Below are positions 15,674-22,636 of a stretch of 24,278 nt of DNA, one piece after another; the first letter of the stretch is position 1, and every line of letters starts with the position of its first letter. A program made the translations under genes and the position numbers. The notes below the pieces were generated by a model. The model saw only the letters and a program-made list of their open reading frames with translations, ran no database searches and was not told the origin of the DNA. The stretch is from an uncultured Clostridia bacterium (lineage in GTDB: Bacteria > Bacillota > Clostridia > Christensenellales > UBA1242), in contig CALWDV010000006.1 in the NCBI GenBank assembly GCA_944376785.1, forward strand, positions 1-24,278, given 5' to 3'.

Positions 15674-16867
15674 TTAATTTAAGTTTCGTAATTTAATTAG
15701 TTTTTCCAAGCTTAACACCTTATTATTACTATAAACACTCACCAATTCTTCTTTTGTTGAATATGCTTCATTATATTCAGGTTTATAAACTATCTTTCCG
15801 TTTTCATTAATATATGACTCGCAAACAAATTCTCTACACCAAGTACAAAATGACAACCACTTCATGTTTTTTTCAAATGCTTTATCAATATTAAAAATAA
15901 AATCATTTTCACTTAACATAATAATTTTATTTGAACTTGCATTATAACATTTTTCAAATGCTTTGCTATTAACAGAATCTTTTTCATAATTTTTTCTTTT
16001 GGGATTGCTATAATATGAATCATATGAAACAATATCACATTTGTTATCACCAACATACCATTCTGGTGACAACCCATTATAAACCCAAATTAAATTGTTT
16101 AAATTATGATAATTAACTAATCTATCATATAAAATATCCCACAATTCAAGATAAGCATTTTTACCACTTGCTCCCCACCAAAACCAACCACCACTTGCTT
16201 CATGCAATGGTCTCCATAATACAGGCACATTATTATTTTCTAAAATTTTTAATTCCTTTGCAACATTATCAATATCTAAAAGCAGATTTTGAAATAATGT
16301 GGAATTTTTGTTTTTTAACACATTAGCCAAATTAAAATCTGTTTCTTTTGTATAGAACGCTCTAGGCTTACCATCTAAATTGTCTATTTTCCAATGCCAA
16401 GAAATTGTTACAATTCCACCAGCATTATTCCATTGAACAGCTTGCTCAATAGAGTAATCAACATCTCCATATTCAGCACCAGACAAATCAACTCCAAGCA
16501 TGGCTGGAAATTGATTAACAGTTTTATAAATAGCTTGTAATTCATTTGCTTTAAAAACAGTTCTTGGACTATTTGCGTCAAATTCATCTTCTTTAAATTG
16601 TGGCAAATCATAATTTTCATATTTGCTTATGTATTGCCCACTTATAACATATTCACCATATATTGAGCCTAAAAACTGCATTAAATTTTTAACTTCTGTG
16701 CTTGCATTTTTATTAATAGGTTCAGTTTCAATATTTTTATAATGTTCTATTGGAACACTAGAAGTTGAAAAACATCCACTTATAAAAAACGTTGCAAATA
16801 TAACAATTAATATAATGCTAACAAAGAAAAACAATCTTTTAAATATATGTGAATTGTTTTTTAACAT
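15674..16867 (-). CDS. Glycoside hydrolase family 26 lipoprotein, probable beta-mannanase
   Basis: An extracellular enzyme that probably cleaves beta-1,4-mannan. The first 32 residues form a lipoprotein signal: a Lys/Arg start, a long hydrophobic stretch and the lipobox FISGC with C32 as the lipid-bearing residue. The catalytic domain (about 55-390) shows GH26 landmarks: LWRPLHEASGGWFWWG with acid/base E223, and IIMLSEND with probable nucleophile E320, plus aromatic residues typical of the sugar cleft. No carbohydrate-binding module is present. AGGAGAATATAAAA precedes the ATG. It is the last gene of a group with gpmI and a small membrane protein. GH26 also includes lichenase-like and xylanase-like activities, so the substrate is not certain. 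Confidence 0.88.
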   Translation of the reverse strand: MLKNNSHIFKRLFFFVSIILIVIFATFFISGCFSTSSVPIEHYKNIETEPINKNASTEVKNLMQFLGSIYGEYVISGQYISKYENYDLPQFKEDEFDANSPRTVFKANELQAIYKTVNQFPAMLGVDLSGAEYGDVDYSIEQAVQWNNAGGIVTISWHWKIDNLDGKPRAFYTKETDFNLANVLKNKNSTLFQNLLLDIDNVAKELKILENNNVPVLWRPLHEASGGWFWWGASGKNAYLELWDILYDRLVNYHNLNNLIWVYNGLSPEWYVGDNKCDIVSYDSYYSNPKRKNYEKDSVNSKAFEKCYNASSNKIIMLSENDFIFNIDKAFEKNMKWLSFCTWCREFVCESYINENGKIVYKPEYNEAYSTKEELVSVYSNNKVLSLEKLIKLRNLN

Positions 16868-16903
16868 TTTTATATTCTCCTAAATGTTTTTAAAAAAAAT
16901 ACT

Positions 16904-17206
16904 TTATTTAGTTTCATCTTCATTTTTAACAACATTTTTCTTAAATAATTTATAAAAAACATATGATAAAACAAGCATTATTACAACAATTATTAGTGAA
17001 CTAAAATCAAAAATGTTAGAAAAACTTTCACTAACGGCAATAACATTTAAGTCAAAAAGCAGTTGGAAAATTGATGAAATTATTAACACCACTCCACCAA
17101 TAATTCCAAAAACAATTCCCGCCACCATAAAACTTTTACTTTTTTTATCTAATTTTTCAAATTCAAAATTTTTTTGAGTTTCATTATCGTTATTTTTTTT
17201 ACTCAT
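16904..17206 (-). CDS. Small membrane protein with two predicted helices
   Basis: A 100-residue protein of unknown function. A charged N-terminus (residues 1-25) is followed by a Gly/Val/Ile-rich helix (about 27-50), a short Ser-rich loop and a second helix (about 66-88), then a Lys-rich tail ending in acidic residues; both ends are probably cytoplasmic. AAGGTGAG precedes ATG 17206. It starts eight bases after the gpmI stop and ends 36 bases before the GH26 start, so the three are likely one transcript. I do not recognise the family. Confidence 0.65.
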   Translation of the reverse strand: MSKKNNDNETQKNFEFEKLDKKSKSFMVAGIVFGIIGGVVLIISSIFQLLFDLNVIAVSESFSNIFDFSSLIIVVIMLVLSYVFYKLFKKNVVKNEDETK

Positions 17207-17214
17207 AACTCACC

Positions 17215-18708
17215 TTAAAATAATGGTTTTTCCATAAATTCAGGAACTTTTATGTTTAATAATTTTAACACAGTTGGTGCAACATTACATAGTTTACCAT
17301 TTTTTAGTTTAACGTTTTTATATTTATTTGAAACTAACCAAAGTGGTACTGGATTTGTTGTGTGCTGCGTTAAAACATTGTTGTTTTCATCAAGCATTTC
17401 TTCGGCATTGCCATGGTCGGCTGTTATAATGCAATCGCCACCAGTCTTAAGTGTTGCTTGGGCAATTTCATATGCACACTCATCACACACTTTAATTGCT
17501 TCTATTGCCGATTCTAAATTACCTGTGTGACCAATCATATCTGGGTTTGAAAGGTTTACTAAAATAAAATCATATTTTCCACTGTTAATTGCCAAAACCA
17601 CTTCATTAGTTATTTCTTTTGCACGCATTTGTGGAACAGAAGAAAAATCTTTAACATCAATAGAATCAATTAATTTTCTATCCTCGTTAACATTTGGTTG
17701 TTCAATGCCACCATTAAAAAAGAATGTTACGTGAGCATATTTTGTGGTTTCGCTAGTATGAAATTGTTTTAAACCATTTTTTGAAATAATGTTAGACAAA
17801 TTGTTTTCAATTTTTTCTGGTGGATATGCAACCAAAACATTAGTAAAATCGCTGGAATATTCTGTCATACAGCAATAGCACAAATTTTCAAATTTTTTAA
17901 CTTCAAACTTATTAAATGGTTGAGTTAATGCCATTGTTATTTCTCTTGCTCTATCTGTTCTATAATTAAAGAAAATAACACCATCGCCATCATTAATTGT
18001 GTGTGGTTCGCCAATTATTGTTGGTTCAACAAATTCATCAAAAATTCCAAGTGCATAACTTGAATTTAATGCTTCAACTGCACTATCATATTTTTTTTCT
18101 GCTTTTCCATAAACCATTAAATTATATGCTTTTTCAATTCGCTCCCAACGTTGTTCCCTATCCATTGTGTAAACCCTACCACAAAGAGAAACAATTTTTG
18201 CTTTGTTTTTAACATAATTTTCAAGTTCTTCAACAAAACCAACTGCACTGTTTCTAAGTGTGTCACGACCATCTAAAATTGCATGGATATAAATGTTTTT
18301 AACTCCATTTTTGTTTGCTAAATCAACAAGTGCTTTTAAATGGTTTATGTGTGAATGAACACCACCATTAGACAATAGACCCATTAGGTGCAAACTAGAA
18401 TTGTTTTTATTAACATGATTGCAAACCTTTAAAAATGCTGGGTTAGAAAAAAACTTTTCACTTTTTATATCGTTATTAATACGTGGCAAATCTTGATAAA
18501 CAATTCGACCTGCTCCCAAATTCAAATGTCCAACTTCGCTGTTTCCCATTTGACCTTCTGTTAAACCTACACCTTCACCACTTGCAATAAGTGTGGTATA
18601 GGGATAATCACTTAATTTTTTTAGGTTTGGTGTTCCTTGCAATTTAATTGCATTTCCTTTTGTTTTATCGCTTAAACCAAAACCATCTAATATAACTAAT
18701 GTTACCAT
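17215..18708 (-). CDS. gpmI: 2,3-bisphosphoglycerate-independent phosphoglycerate mutase
   Basis: This glycolytic enzyme interconverts 3- and 2-phosphoglycerate using two Mn ions. The protein is 497 residues from ATG 18708. The N-terminus VTLVILDGFGL holds the first metal-binding Asp, the phosphorylated Ser is in GNSEVGHLNLGAG (about S57), and the metal sites continue with DGRDT (about 150), NPDMIGHTG (about 393) and TADHGNAEEM (about 433). The frame is open three codons further, to a GTG at 18717, but that codon overlaps the GGAG ribosome site that serves the ATG, so the ATG is preferred. It leads the group with the small membrane protein and the GH26 lipoprotein. No clear promoter box pair was found upstream. 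Confidence 0.96.
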   Translation of the reverse strand: MVTLVILDGFGLSDKTKGNAIKLQGTPNLKKLSDYPYTTLIASGEGVGLTEGQMGNSEVGHLNLGAGRIVYQDLPRINNDIKSEKFFSNPAFLKVCNHVNKNNSSLHLMGLLSNGGVHSHINHLKALVDLANKNGVKNIYIHAILDGRDTLRNSAVGFVEELENYVKNKAKIVSLCGRVYTMDREQRWERIEKAYNLMVYGKAEKKYDSAVEALNSSYALGIFDEFVEPTIIGEPHTINDGDGVIFFNYRTDRAREITMALTQPFNKFEVKKFENLCYCCMTEYSSDFTNVLVAYPPEKIENNLSNIISKNGLKQFHTSETTKYAHVTFFFNGGIEQPNVNEDRKLIDSIDVKDFSSVPQMRAKEITNEVVLAINSGKYDFILVNLSNPDMIGHTGNLESAIEAIKVCDECAYEIAQATLKTGGDCIITADHGNAEEMLDENNNVLTQHTTNPVPLWLVSNKYKNVKLKNGKLCNVAPTVLKLLNIKVPEFMEKPLF

Positions 18709-18873
18709 ATTTAACACTCCATAAAATAATATATAAAATTATTTGCATAAAAATTATAACATAAATAATTTTTAAAATATAATAAAATATGAACAAACAA
18801 AAAAATTTAAAACAAGTAAAAATAAAAAAGCATATTATGAATAAAATAATATTAACAAATTTTAAATTTGGGG

Positions 18874-18902
18874 TTGACATACAAAAACAAAAGTGATATT
18901 CT
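18874..18902 (+). promoter_or_regulatory. Promoter of the aspS leader
   Basis: Perfect TTGACA (18874-18879), 17-bp spacer, TATTCT (18897-18902) with an extended -10 TG (18894-18895). The predicted start near 18909 lies about 20 bases before the leader peptide ATG. Confidence 0.8.
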
Positions 18903-18928
18903 AACAAAAAAATAAAAAGGAAACCAAA

Positions 18929-18985
18929 ATGGTTAAAGTTATGGTTAATAATAATAACAATAATAACTTTTTCGTAACACAATAA
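18929..18985 (+). CDS. Asn-rich leader peptide controlling aspS (18 codons)
   Basis: An 18-residue ORF reads MVKVMVNNNNNNNFFVTQ. AAGGA (18917-18921) lies seven bases before ATG 18929, a normal ribosome site. Seven consecutive Asn codons (18947-18967) are AAT AAT AAT AAC AAT AAT AAC, and the ORF ends in TAA (18983-18985). It sits between a strong promoter and a terminator that precedes aspS, the arrangement of classic amino-acid attenuators such as those of trp, his and leu. Slow decoding at the Asn run would report a shortage of Asn-tRNA(Asn). A peptide this short is unlikely to have a function beyond its translation. I infer the regulatory role; the ORF, ribosome site and hairpins are seen directly. 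Confidence 0.82.
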   Translation: MVKVMVNNNNNNNFFVTQ

Positions 18986-19041
18986 ATTTGGGTTTTTCTT
19001 GTTTCGTGTAAAAAAGTTATAACGTTTAGGGAAAACCTAAG
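18963..19041 (+). promoter_or_regulatory. Competing RNA structures of the aspS attenuator
   Basis: Two alternatives to the terminator are visible. First, ATAACTTTTT (18963-18972), from the last Asn codons and Phe codons, pairs perfectly with AAAAAGTTAT (19011-19020), backed by ACAC (18977-18980) with GTGT (19006-19009). Second, TTTGGGTTTT (18987-18996), starting one base after the stop codon, pairs with AAAACCTAAG (19032-19041) through ten pairs, two of them G-U; this takes the loop and 3' arm of the terminator. A ribosome stalled on Asn codons would block the first and favour the second; a ribosome at the stop codon would cover the second. Confidence 0.65.
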
Positions 19042-19053
19042 CGTTATTTTTTT
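19019..19053 (+). terminator. Attenuator (terminator) upstream of aspS
   Basis: ATAACGTTTAGG (19019-19030), loop GAAAA, CCTAAGCGTTAT (19036-19047), a 12-bp stem with one G-U pair, followed by a T run (19047-19053). It lies 30 bases before aspS and after the leader peptide, so it must be read through for aspS expression from this promoter. Confidence 0.9.
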
Positions 19054-19081
19054 AAATTAAAAATTTTAGGAGAATTATAAA

Positions 19082-20827
19082 ATGGACAAAATAAAACAAA
19101 ACAAATATAGAACGGTTAGCTGTGGAGATTTGGATATTAGTTATGTTGGCAAACAAGTTAGGCTTGCTGGTTGGATTCACACAATTCGTGACCATGGTGG
19201 AATAACATTTGTTGACCTTCGTGACCACTATGGCATTACACAATTAGTTTTAAAAGTTGAACCAACATTTAAACTTTCAAAAGAAAGTGTTGTTAGTGTG
19301 TTTGGCACAGTTATTAAAAGAAGTGATGACACAATTAACACAAAAATTAAAACGGGTGAAGTGGAAGTTGAAGTTGTTGAAATGGAACTTTTAAGTTCTT
19401 GCTTAAAAACCACTCCGTTTGAAATTGACCAATCAAAAACTGTTGCAGAAGACGTGAGATTAAAATATCGTTATTTAGATTTAAGAAACCCAGAAGTTCA
19501 AAGCAACATAATTTTTAGAAGCAAAGTTATTCAAGCATTAAGACATGAAATGACTGAACTTGGTTTTAACGAAATTCAAACTCCTATTTTAACTGTTTCT
19601 TCACCAGAAGGTGCACGTGACTACATTGTTCCAAGCCGTTTACATCCTGGCAAATTTTATGCACTACCACAAGCACCACAACAATTTAAGCAACTTTTAA
19701 TGGTTGCTGGTTTTGATAAATATTTTCAAATTGCACCTTGTTTTAGAGATGAAGATGCTCGTGCAGACCGTTGCCCTGGTGAATTTTATCAATTAGACAT
19801 GGAAATGAGTTTTGCAACACAAGAAGATGTTTTTGAAGTTATGGAAACCGTTCTTCCTAAAATTTTTGAAAAATTTGGAAAATATAAAATTGACCAAACT
19901 CCATTTGTTAGAATTCCATATAAAACAGCCATTGAAACCTATGGTTCAGATAAACCTGACCTTAGAAACCCATTAACATTAAAAGATTTAACACCAGTTT
20001 TTGCAAACACAACTTTTGCACCATTTAAAGATAAAACTGTTAAAGCAATTTGCGTAAACTGCAAAGAAGCATCACGTCGTTTTTATGATGAACTAACCAC
20101 TTTTGCAACCGACAATGGTGCACAAGGTTTGGCTTGGGTTAAAGTTCAAGACAAACAAATGGTTGGACCAATTTTAAAATTTATGACCGAAAGTGAAAAA
20201 GAAGATATGCTTAAAACCTGTGATGCAAAAGATGAAGATTCTATTTTTATTATTGCAGCTGAATATAAACTTTGCCACAAAATTATGGGTTTATTAAGAA
20301 CTGAAATTGCTAAAAAATTAGATTTAATTGAAAAAGATGTTTACAAATTCTGTTGGATTGTTGACTTCCCTATGTTTGAAGTTAACGAAGAAACAGGAAA
20401 AATTGATTTTAGCCACAACCCTTTCAGTATGCCACAAGGTGGTTTAGATGCTTTAACAACACAAGACCCATTAAAAGTTTTGGCATATCAATATGACATT
20501 GTTGTTAACGGAATTGAATTAAGTTCGGGTGCTGTTAGAAACCACGACATTGAAATTATGAAAAAAGCATTTGAAATTGCTGGTTATACCGAAGAAGATT
20601 TGCAAACAAAATTCTCTGCTTTATACACTGCATTCCAATTTGGCGCACCTCCTCATGCAGGAATTGCCCCTGGTGTTGACAGAATGATTATGCTTTTGTT
20701 AGACGAACCAACAATTAGAGAAGTTGTTGCGTTCCCAATGAACAAGAAAGCACAAGATTTAATGATGAATGCTCCAAACGTTGTAACAGAAAAACAATTA
20801 CGTGAAGTTCACATTAAAATAAGATAA
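19082..20827 (+). CDS. aspS: Aspartyl-tRNA synthetase, probably non-discriminating
   Basis: A class II synthetase of 581 residues in the bacterial form: an N-terminal OB anticodon-binding domain (1-110), then the catalytic core with RYLDLRNP, the bacterial GAD insertion (about 290-420), FRDEDARADRCPGEFYQLD (motif 2 region, about 221-239) and GVDRMIML (motif 3). Residue H38 in IRDHGG aligns with P. aeruginosa H31, which favours charging of both tRNA(Asp) and tRNA(Asn); E. coli, which discriminates, has Leu there. The second known position (Gly83 in P. aeruginosa) is D83 here, so the call is not settled by sequence. AGGAGAATTATAAA precedes the ATG. It is a single gene under the Asn attenuator, and a strong terminator follows. 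Confidence 0.96.
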   Translation: MDKIKQNKYRTVSCGDLDISYVGKQVRLAGWIHTIRDHGGITFVDLRDHYGITQLVLKVEPTFKLSKESVVSVFGTVIKRSDDTINTKIKTGEVEVEVVEMELLSSCLKTTPFEIDQSKTVAEDVRLKYRYLDLRNPEVQSNIIFRSKVIQALRHEMTELGFNEIQTPILTVSSPEGARDYIVPSRLHPGKFYALPQAPQQFKQLLMVAGFDKYFQIAPCFRDEDARADRCPGEFYQLDMEMSFATQEDVFEVMETVLPKIFEKFGKYKIDQTPFVRIPYKTAIETYGSDKPDLRNPLTLKDLTPVFANTTFAPFKDKTVKAICVNCKEASRRFYDELTTFATDNGAQGLAWVKVQDKQMVGPILKFMTESEKEDMLKTCDAKDEDSIFIIAAEYKLCHKIMGLLRTEIAKKLDLIEKDVYKFCWIVDFPMFEVNEETGKIDFSHNPFSMPQGGLDALTTQDPLKVLAYQYDIVVNGIELSSGAVRNHDIEIMKKAFEIAGYTEEDLQTKFSALYTAFQFGAPPHAGIAPGVDRMIMLLLDEPTIREVVAFPMNKKAQDLMMNAPNVVTEKQLREVHIKIR

Positions 20828-20857
20828 TAAAAAAGCACACAATAGTGTGCTTTTTTT
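20828..20857. terminator. Bidirectional terminator between aspS and radC
   Basis: GCACAC (20834-20839), loop AATA, GTGTGC (20844-20849), with a run of A before and a run of T after. It serves the converging aspS and radC. Confidence 0.9.
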
Positions 20858-20860
20858 AAT

Positions 20861-21610
20861 TTAATTATATTTGCAAGGTTTTTGCATTGCTATTGGTGAA
20901 GAAATAAGGTTTTTAACATCGAACAAATATTTGTTTATTATTCCACTTTTATTATAACTATAAAAACTATTTTCACCAATTATTATATGGTCAAGTAAAT
21001 TAATCCCGTTAATACATAATGTTGTTAGTAATGCTTTTGTTAGTTTGTCATCGGCAAAACTTGGATTTGGAGAACCACTTGGGTGGTTATGGCAAACAAT
21101 AACATTGCTCACTCCACTTTTAAACACAACCTCCATAATTTTTCTAACATCAACACTGGTTTTATTAACTGCACCAGAACTAATAAATTCGCAAAGTTTA
21201 ACTTTGTTTAAGTTGTCAATGCAAACAACATAAAACTCTTCATAAGGTTTACTTGCTAAAAATGGTTTAATAAATTCAACTGCTTGTGCAGTGTTTAAAA
21301 TAACTGAATTTGAACTATTTTTGTTTTTATTATAGGCAAAAAAGAAATGTTTAATGCTAACTAAAAAATTTGCTGTTTTTTCGCCAATGCCTTTAACTTT
21401 CATTAAATCTTCTAGTTTAGCATCTAAAACACCACTAAAACTTCCAAACTCTTTTATTAATTTGTGTGCTATTGGATTAGTATCTTTTCTAGGAATAACA
21501 TATGTTAACAAAAGTTCTAACAACTGATGTTGTTCTAAATTTTTAAAATCACTTTTATATGCCATTTCTCTTAATCTGTTTCTATGTCCGTTATGTAAGT
21601 TTTCTTCCAT
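20861..21610 (-). CDS. radC: RadC family protein (JAMM/MPN domain)
   Basis: 249 residues, a normal length for the family. The N-terminal part holds a helix-hairpin-helix-type DNA-binding segment (VKGIGEKTANFL, near 72-83). The C-terminal JAMM metalloprotease-like domain shows the zinc site HNHPSGSPNPSFADD (about 174-188: two His and an Asp). The family was named after a radiation-sensitivity locus, but that link was later withdrawn; members are found with mobile and competence functions, and the biochemical role is unclear. The ATG at 21610 has no ribosome site; a promoter-like pair ends seven bases upstream. It is a single gene. Confidence 0.93.
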   Translation of the reverse strand: MEENLHNGHRNRLREMAYKSDFKNLEQHQLLELLLTYVIPRKDTNPIAHKLIKEFGSFSGVLDAKLEDLMKVKGIGEKTANFLVSIKHFFFAYNKNKNSSNSVILNTAQAVEFIKPFLASKPYEEFYVVCIDNLNKVKLCEFISSGAVNKTSVDVRKIMEVVFKSGVSNVIVCHNHPSGSPNPSFADDKLTKALLTTLCINGINLLDHIIIGENSFYSYNKSGIINKYLFDVKNLISSPIAMQKPCKYN

Positions 21611-21617
21611 ACATCAT

Positions 21618-21646
21618 ATTTTACATAATTACATAAAATTAATCAA
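21618..21646 (-). promoter_or_regulatory. Putative promoter of radC, predicted leaderless start
   Basis: On the minus strand TTGATT (21646-21641), 17-bp spacer, TAAAAT (21623-21618), seven bases to ATG 21610. No Shine-Dalgarno sequence. The layout matches those of recD2 and the unknown operon. Confidence 0.5.
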
Positions 21647-21669
21647 TTAAAAAGTGTTTTTAAAATTAT

Positions 21670-21698
21670 TTGACTAAACAGTGTTAAAATTTTATACT
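21670..21698 (+). promoter_or_regulatory. Promoter of the DegV-family gene
   Basis: TTGACT (21670-21675), 17-bp spacer, TATACT (21693-21698), giving a leader of about 38 bases with AAGGA (21730-21734) before the ATG. Confidence 0.7.
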
Positions 21699-21742
21699 TT
21701 ATTTATATAATATATTAATAAAATTTATAAGGAACTTATTTT

Positions 21743-22594
21743 ATGAAAATTGCAATAACCTGTGATAGTGTGTGTGATTTATCACAAGAACAAATTAAAG
21801 AAAATAACATCACAATTTTGCCACTTGAAATTAATTTAGGTGACAATTCATATTTAGATGGTGTTAACATTACTCCACAAATGATTTTTGATTATGTTGC
21901 AAAAAACAAACAGCTTCCAAAAACAAGTGCTGTTAATGAATATCAGTACACTGAATTTTTTGAAAACAAGTTAAAAGAATGTGATGGAATTGTTCATTTC
22001 ACAATTTCTTCACTAATGAGTTCTTGTTATAATAATGCTGTTAATGCATCAAAAAAATTTAAAAATGTGTGCGTTATAAACTCAAAGAACCTATCAACAG
22101 GTGTTGGTTTGTTGGTTTTATATGCTTGTAAACTAAGAGACAGTGGCGAGGAACTTACAAACATTGTTAAAAAGGTTGAAGAAAGAATACCTTATGTTCA
22201 AGCAAGTTTTGTTGTTGAAAGATTGGATTATTTATATAAAGGTGGCAGATGTTCTGCTTTGCAACTTTTGGGTGCAAACTTGTTAAAAATTAGACCATCA
22301 ATTTTGGTTAAAGATGGAAAAATGGACGTTCACAAAAAATATCGTGGCAAAATGAAAGATGTTATTGCTGAATATGTTAAAGACACTTTAAAAGAATTTA
22401 ACAACTATGATGATTCTGTTTGTTTTATCACATATTCAAGTGCCACAGACGAAATGATTGAAAGTGCAAGAAAAACTTTAACCGAAAACGCAAACTTTAA
22501 AACTGTTTACATTACAACAGCTGGTGCAACAATAACCAGCCATTGTGGTGAAAACACTTTGGGAATTTTGTTTTTTAATGATGGAAAACATTAA
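21743..22594 (+). CDS. DegV family fatty-acid-binding protein (FakB-like)
   Basis: DegV proteins bind a fatty acid in a deep pocket; FakB members present it to the kinase FakA for phosphorylation and entry into phospholipid synthesis. The 283 residues show the family landmarks: an N-terminal ITCDSVCDL strand-loop, KTSAVN near 60, ISSLMSSCYNNA near 88, LDYLYKGGRCS near 162, and the C-terminal ITTAGATITSHCGENTLGI. It has no signal peptide. It is a single gene with its own promoter and terminator. fakA is not in the window, so the exact partner and lipid are open. Confidence 0.9.
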   Translation: MKIAITCDSVCDLSQEQIKENNITILPLEINLGDNSYLDGVNITPQMIFDYVAKNKQLPKTSAVNEYQYTEFFENKLKECDGIVHFTISSLMSSCYNNAVNASKKFKNVCVINSKNLSTGVGLLVLYACKLRDSGEELTNIVKKVEERIPYVQASFVVERLDYLYKGGRCSALQLLGANLLKIRPSILVKDGKMDVHKKYRGKMKDVIAEYVKDTLKEFNNYDDSVCFITYSSATDEMIESARKTLTENANFKTVYITTAGATITSHCGENTLGILFFNDGKH

Positions 22595-22605
22595 AATTAG
22601 AAAAT

Positions 22606-22636
22606 AAAAAAATAGGACAATTTAGTCCTATTTTTT
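22606..22636. terminator. Bidirectional terminator between the DegV gene and the exoribonuclease gene
   Basis: ATAGGAC (22612-22618), loop AATTTA, GTCCTAT (22625-22631), flanked by A and T runs that extend the stem. It overlaps the stop codon of the minus-strand gene by two bases. Confidence 0.88.

Noticed and set aside
18665..18982. 105-codon minus-strand frame over the aspS leader
   Set aside because: It is low-complexity Phe/Ile-rich translation of AT-rich DNA, overlaps the gpmI start and the aspS promoter, and has no ribosome site or recognisable domain.
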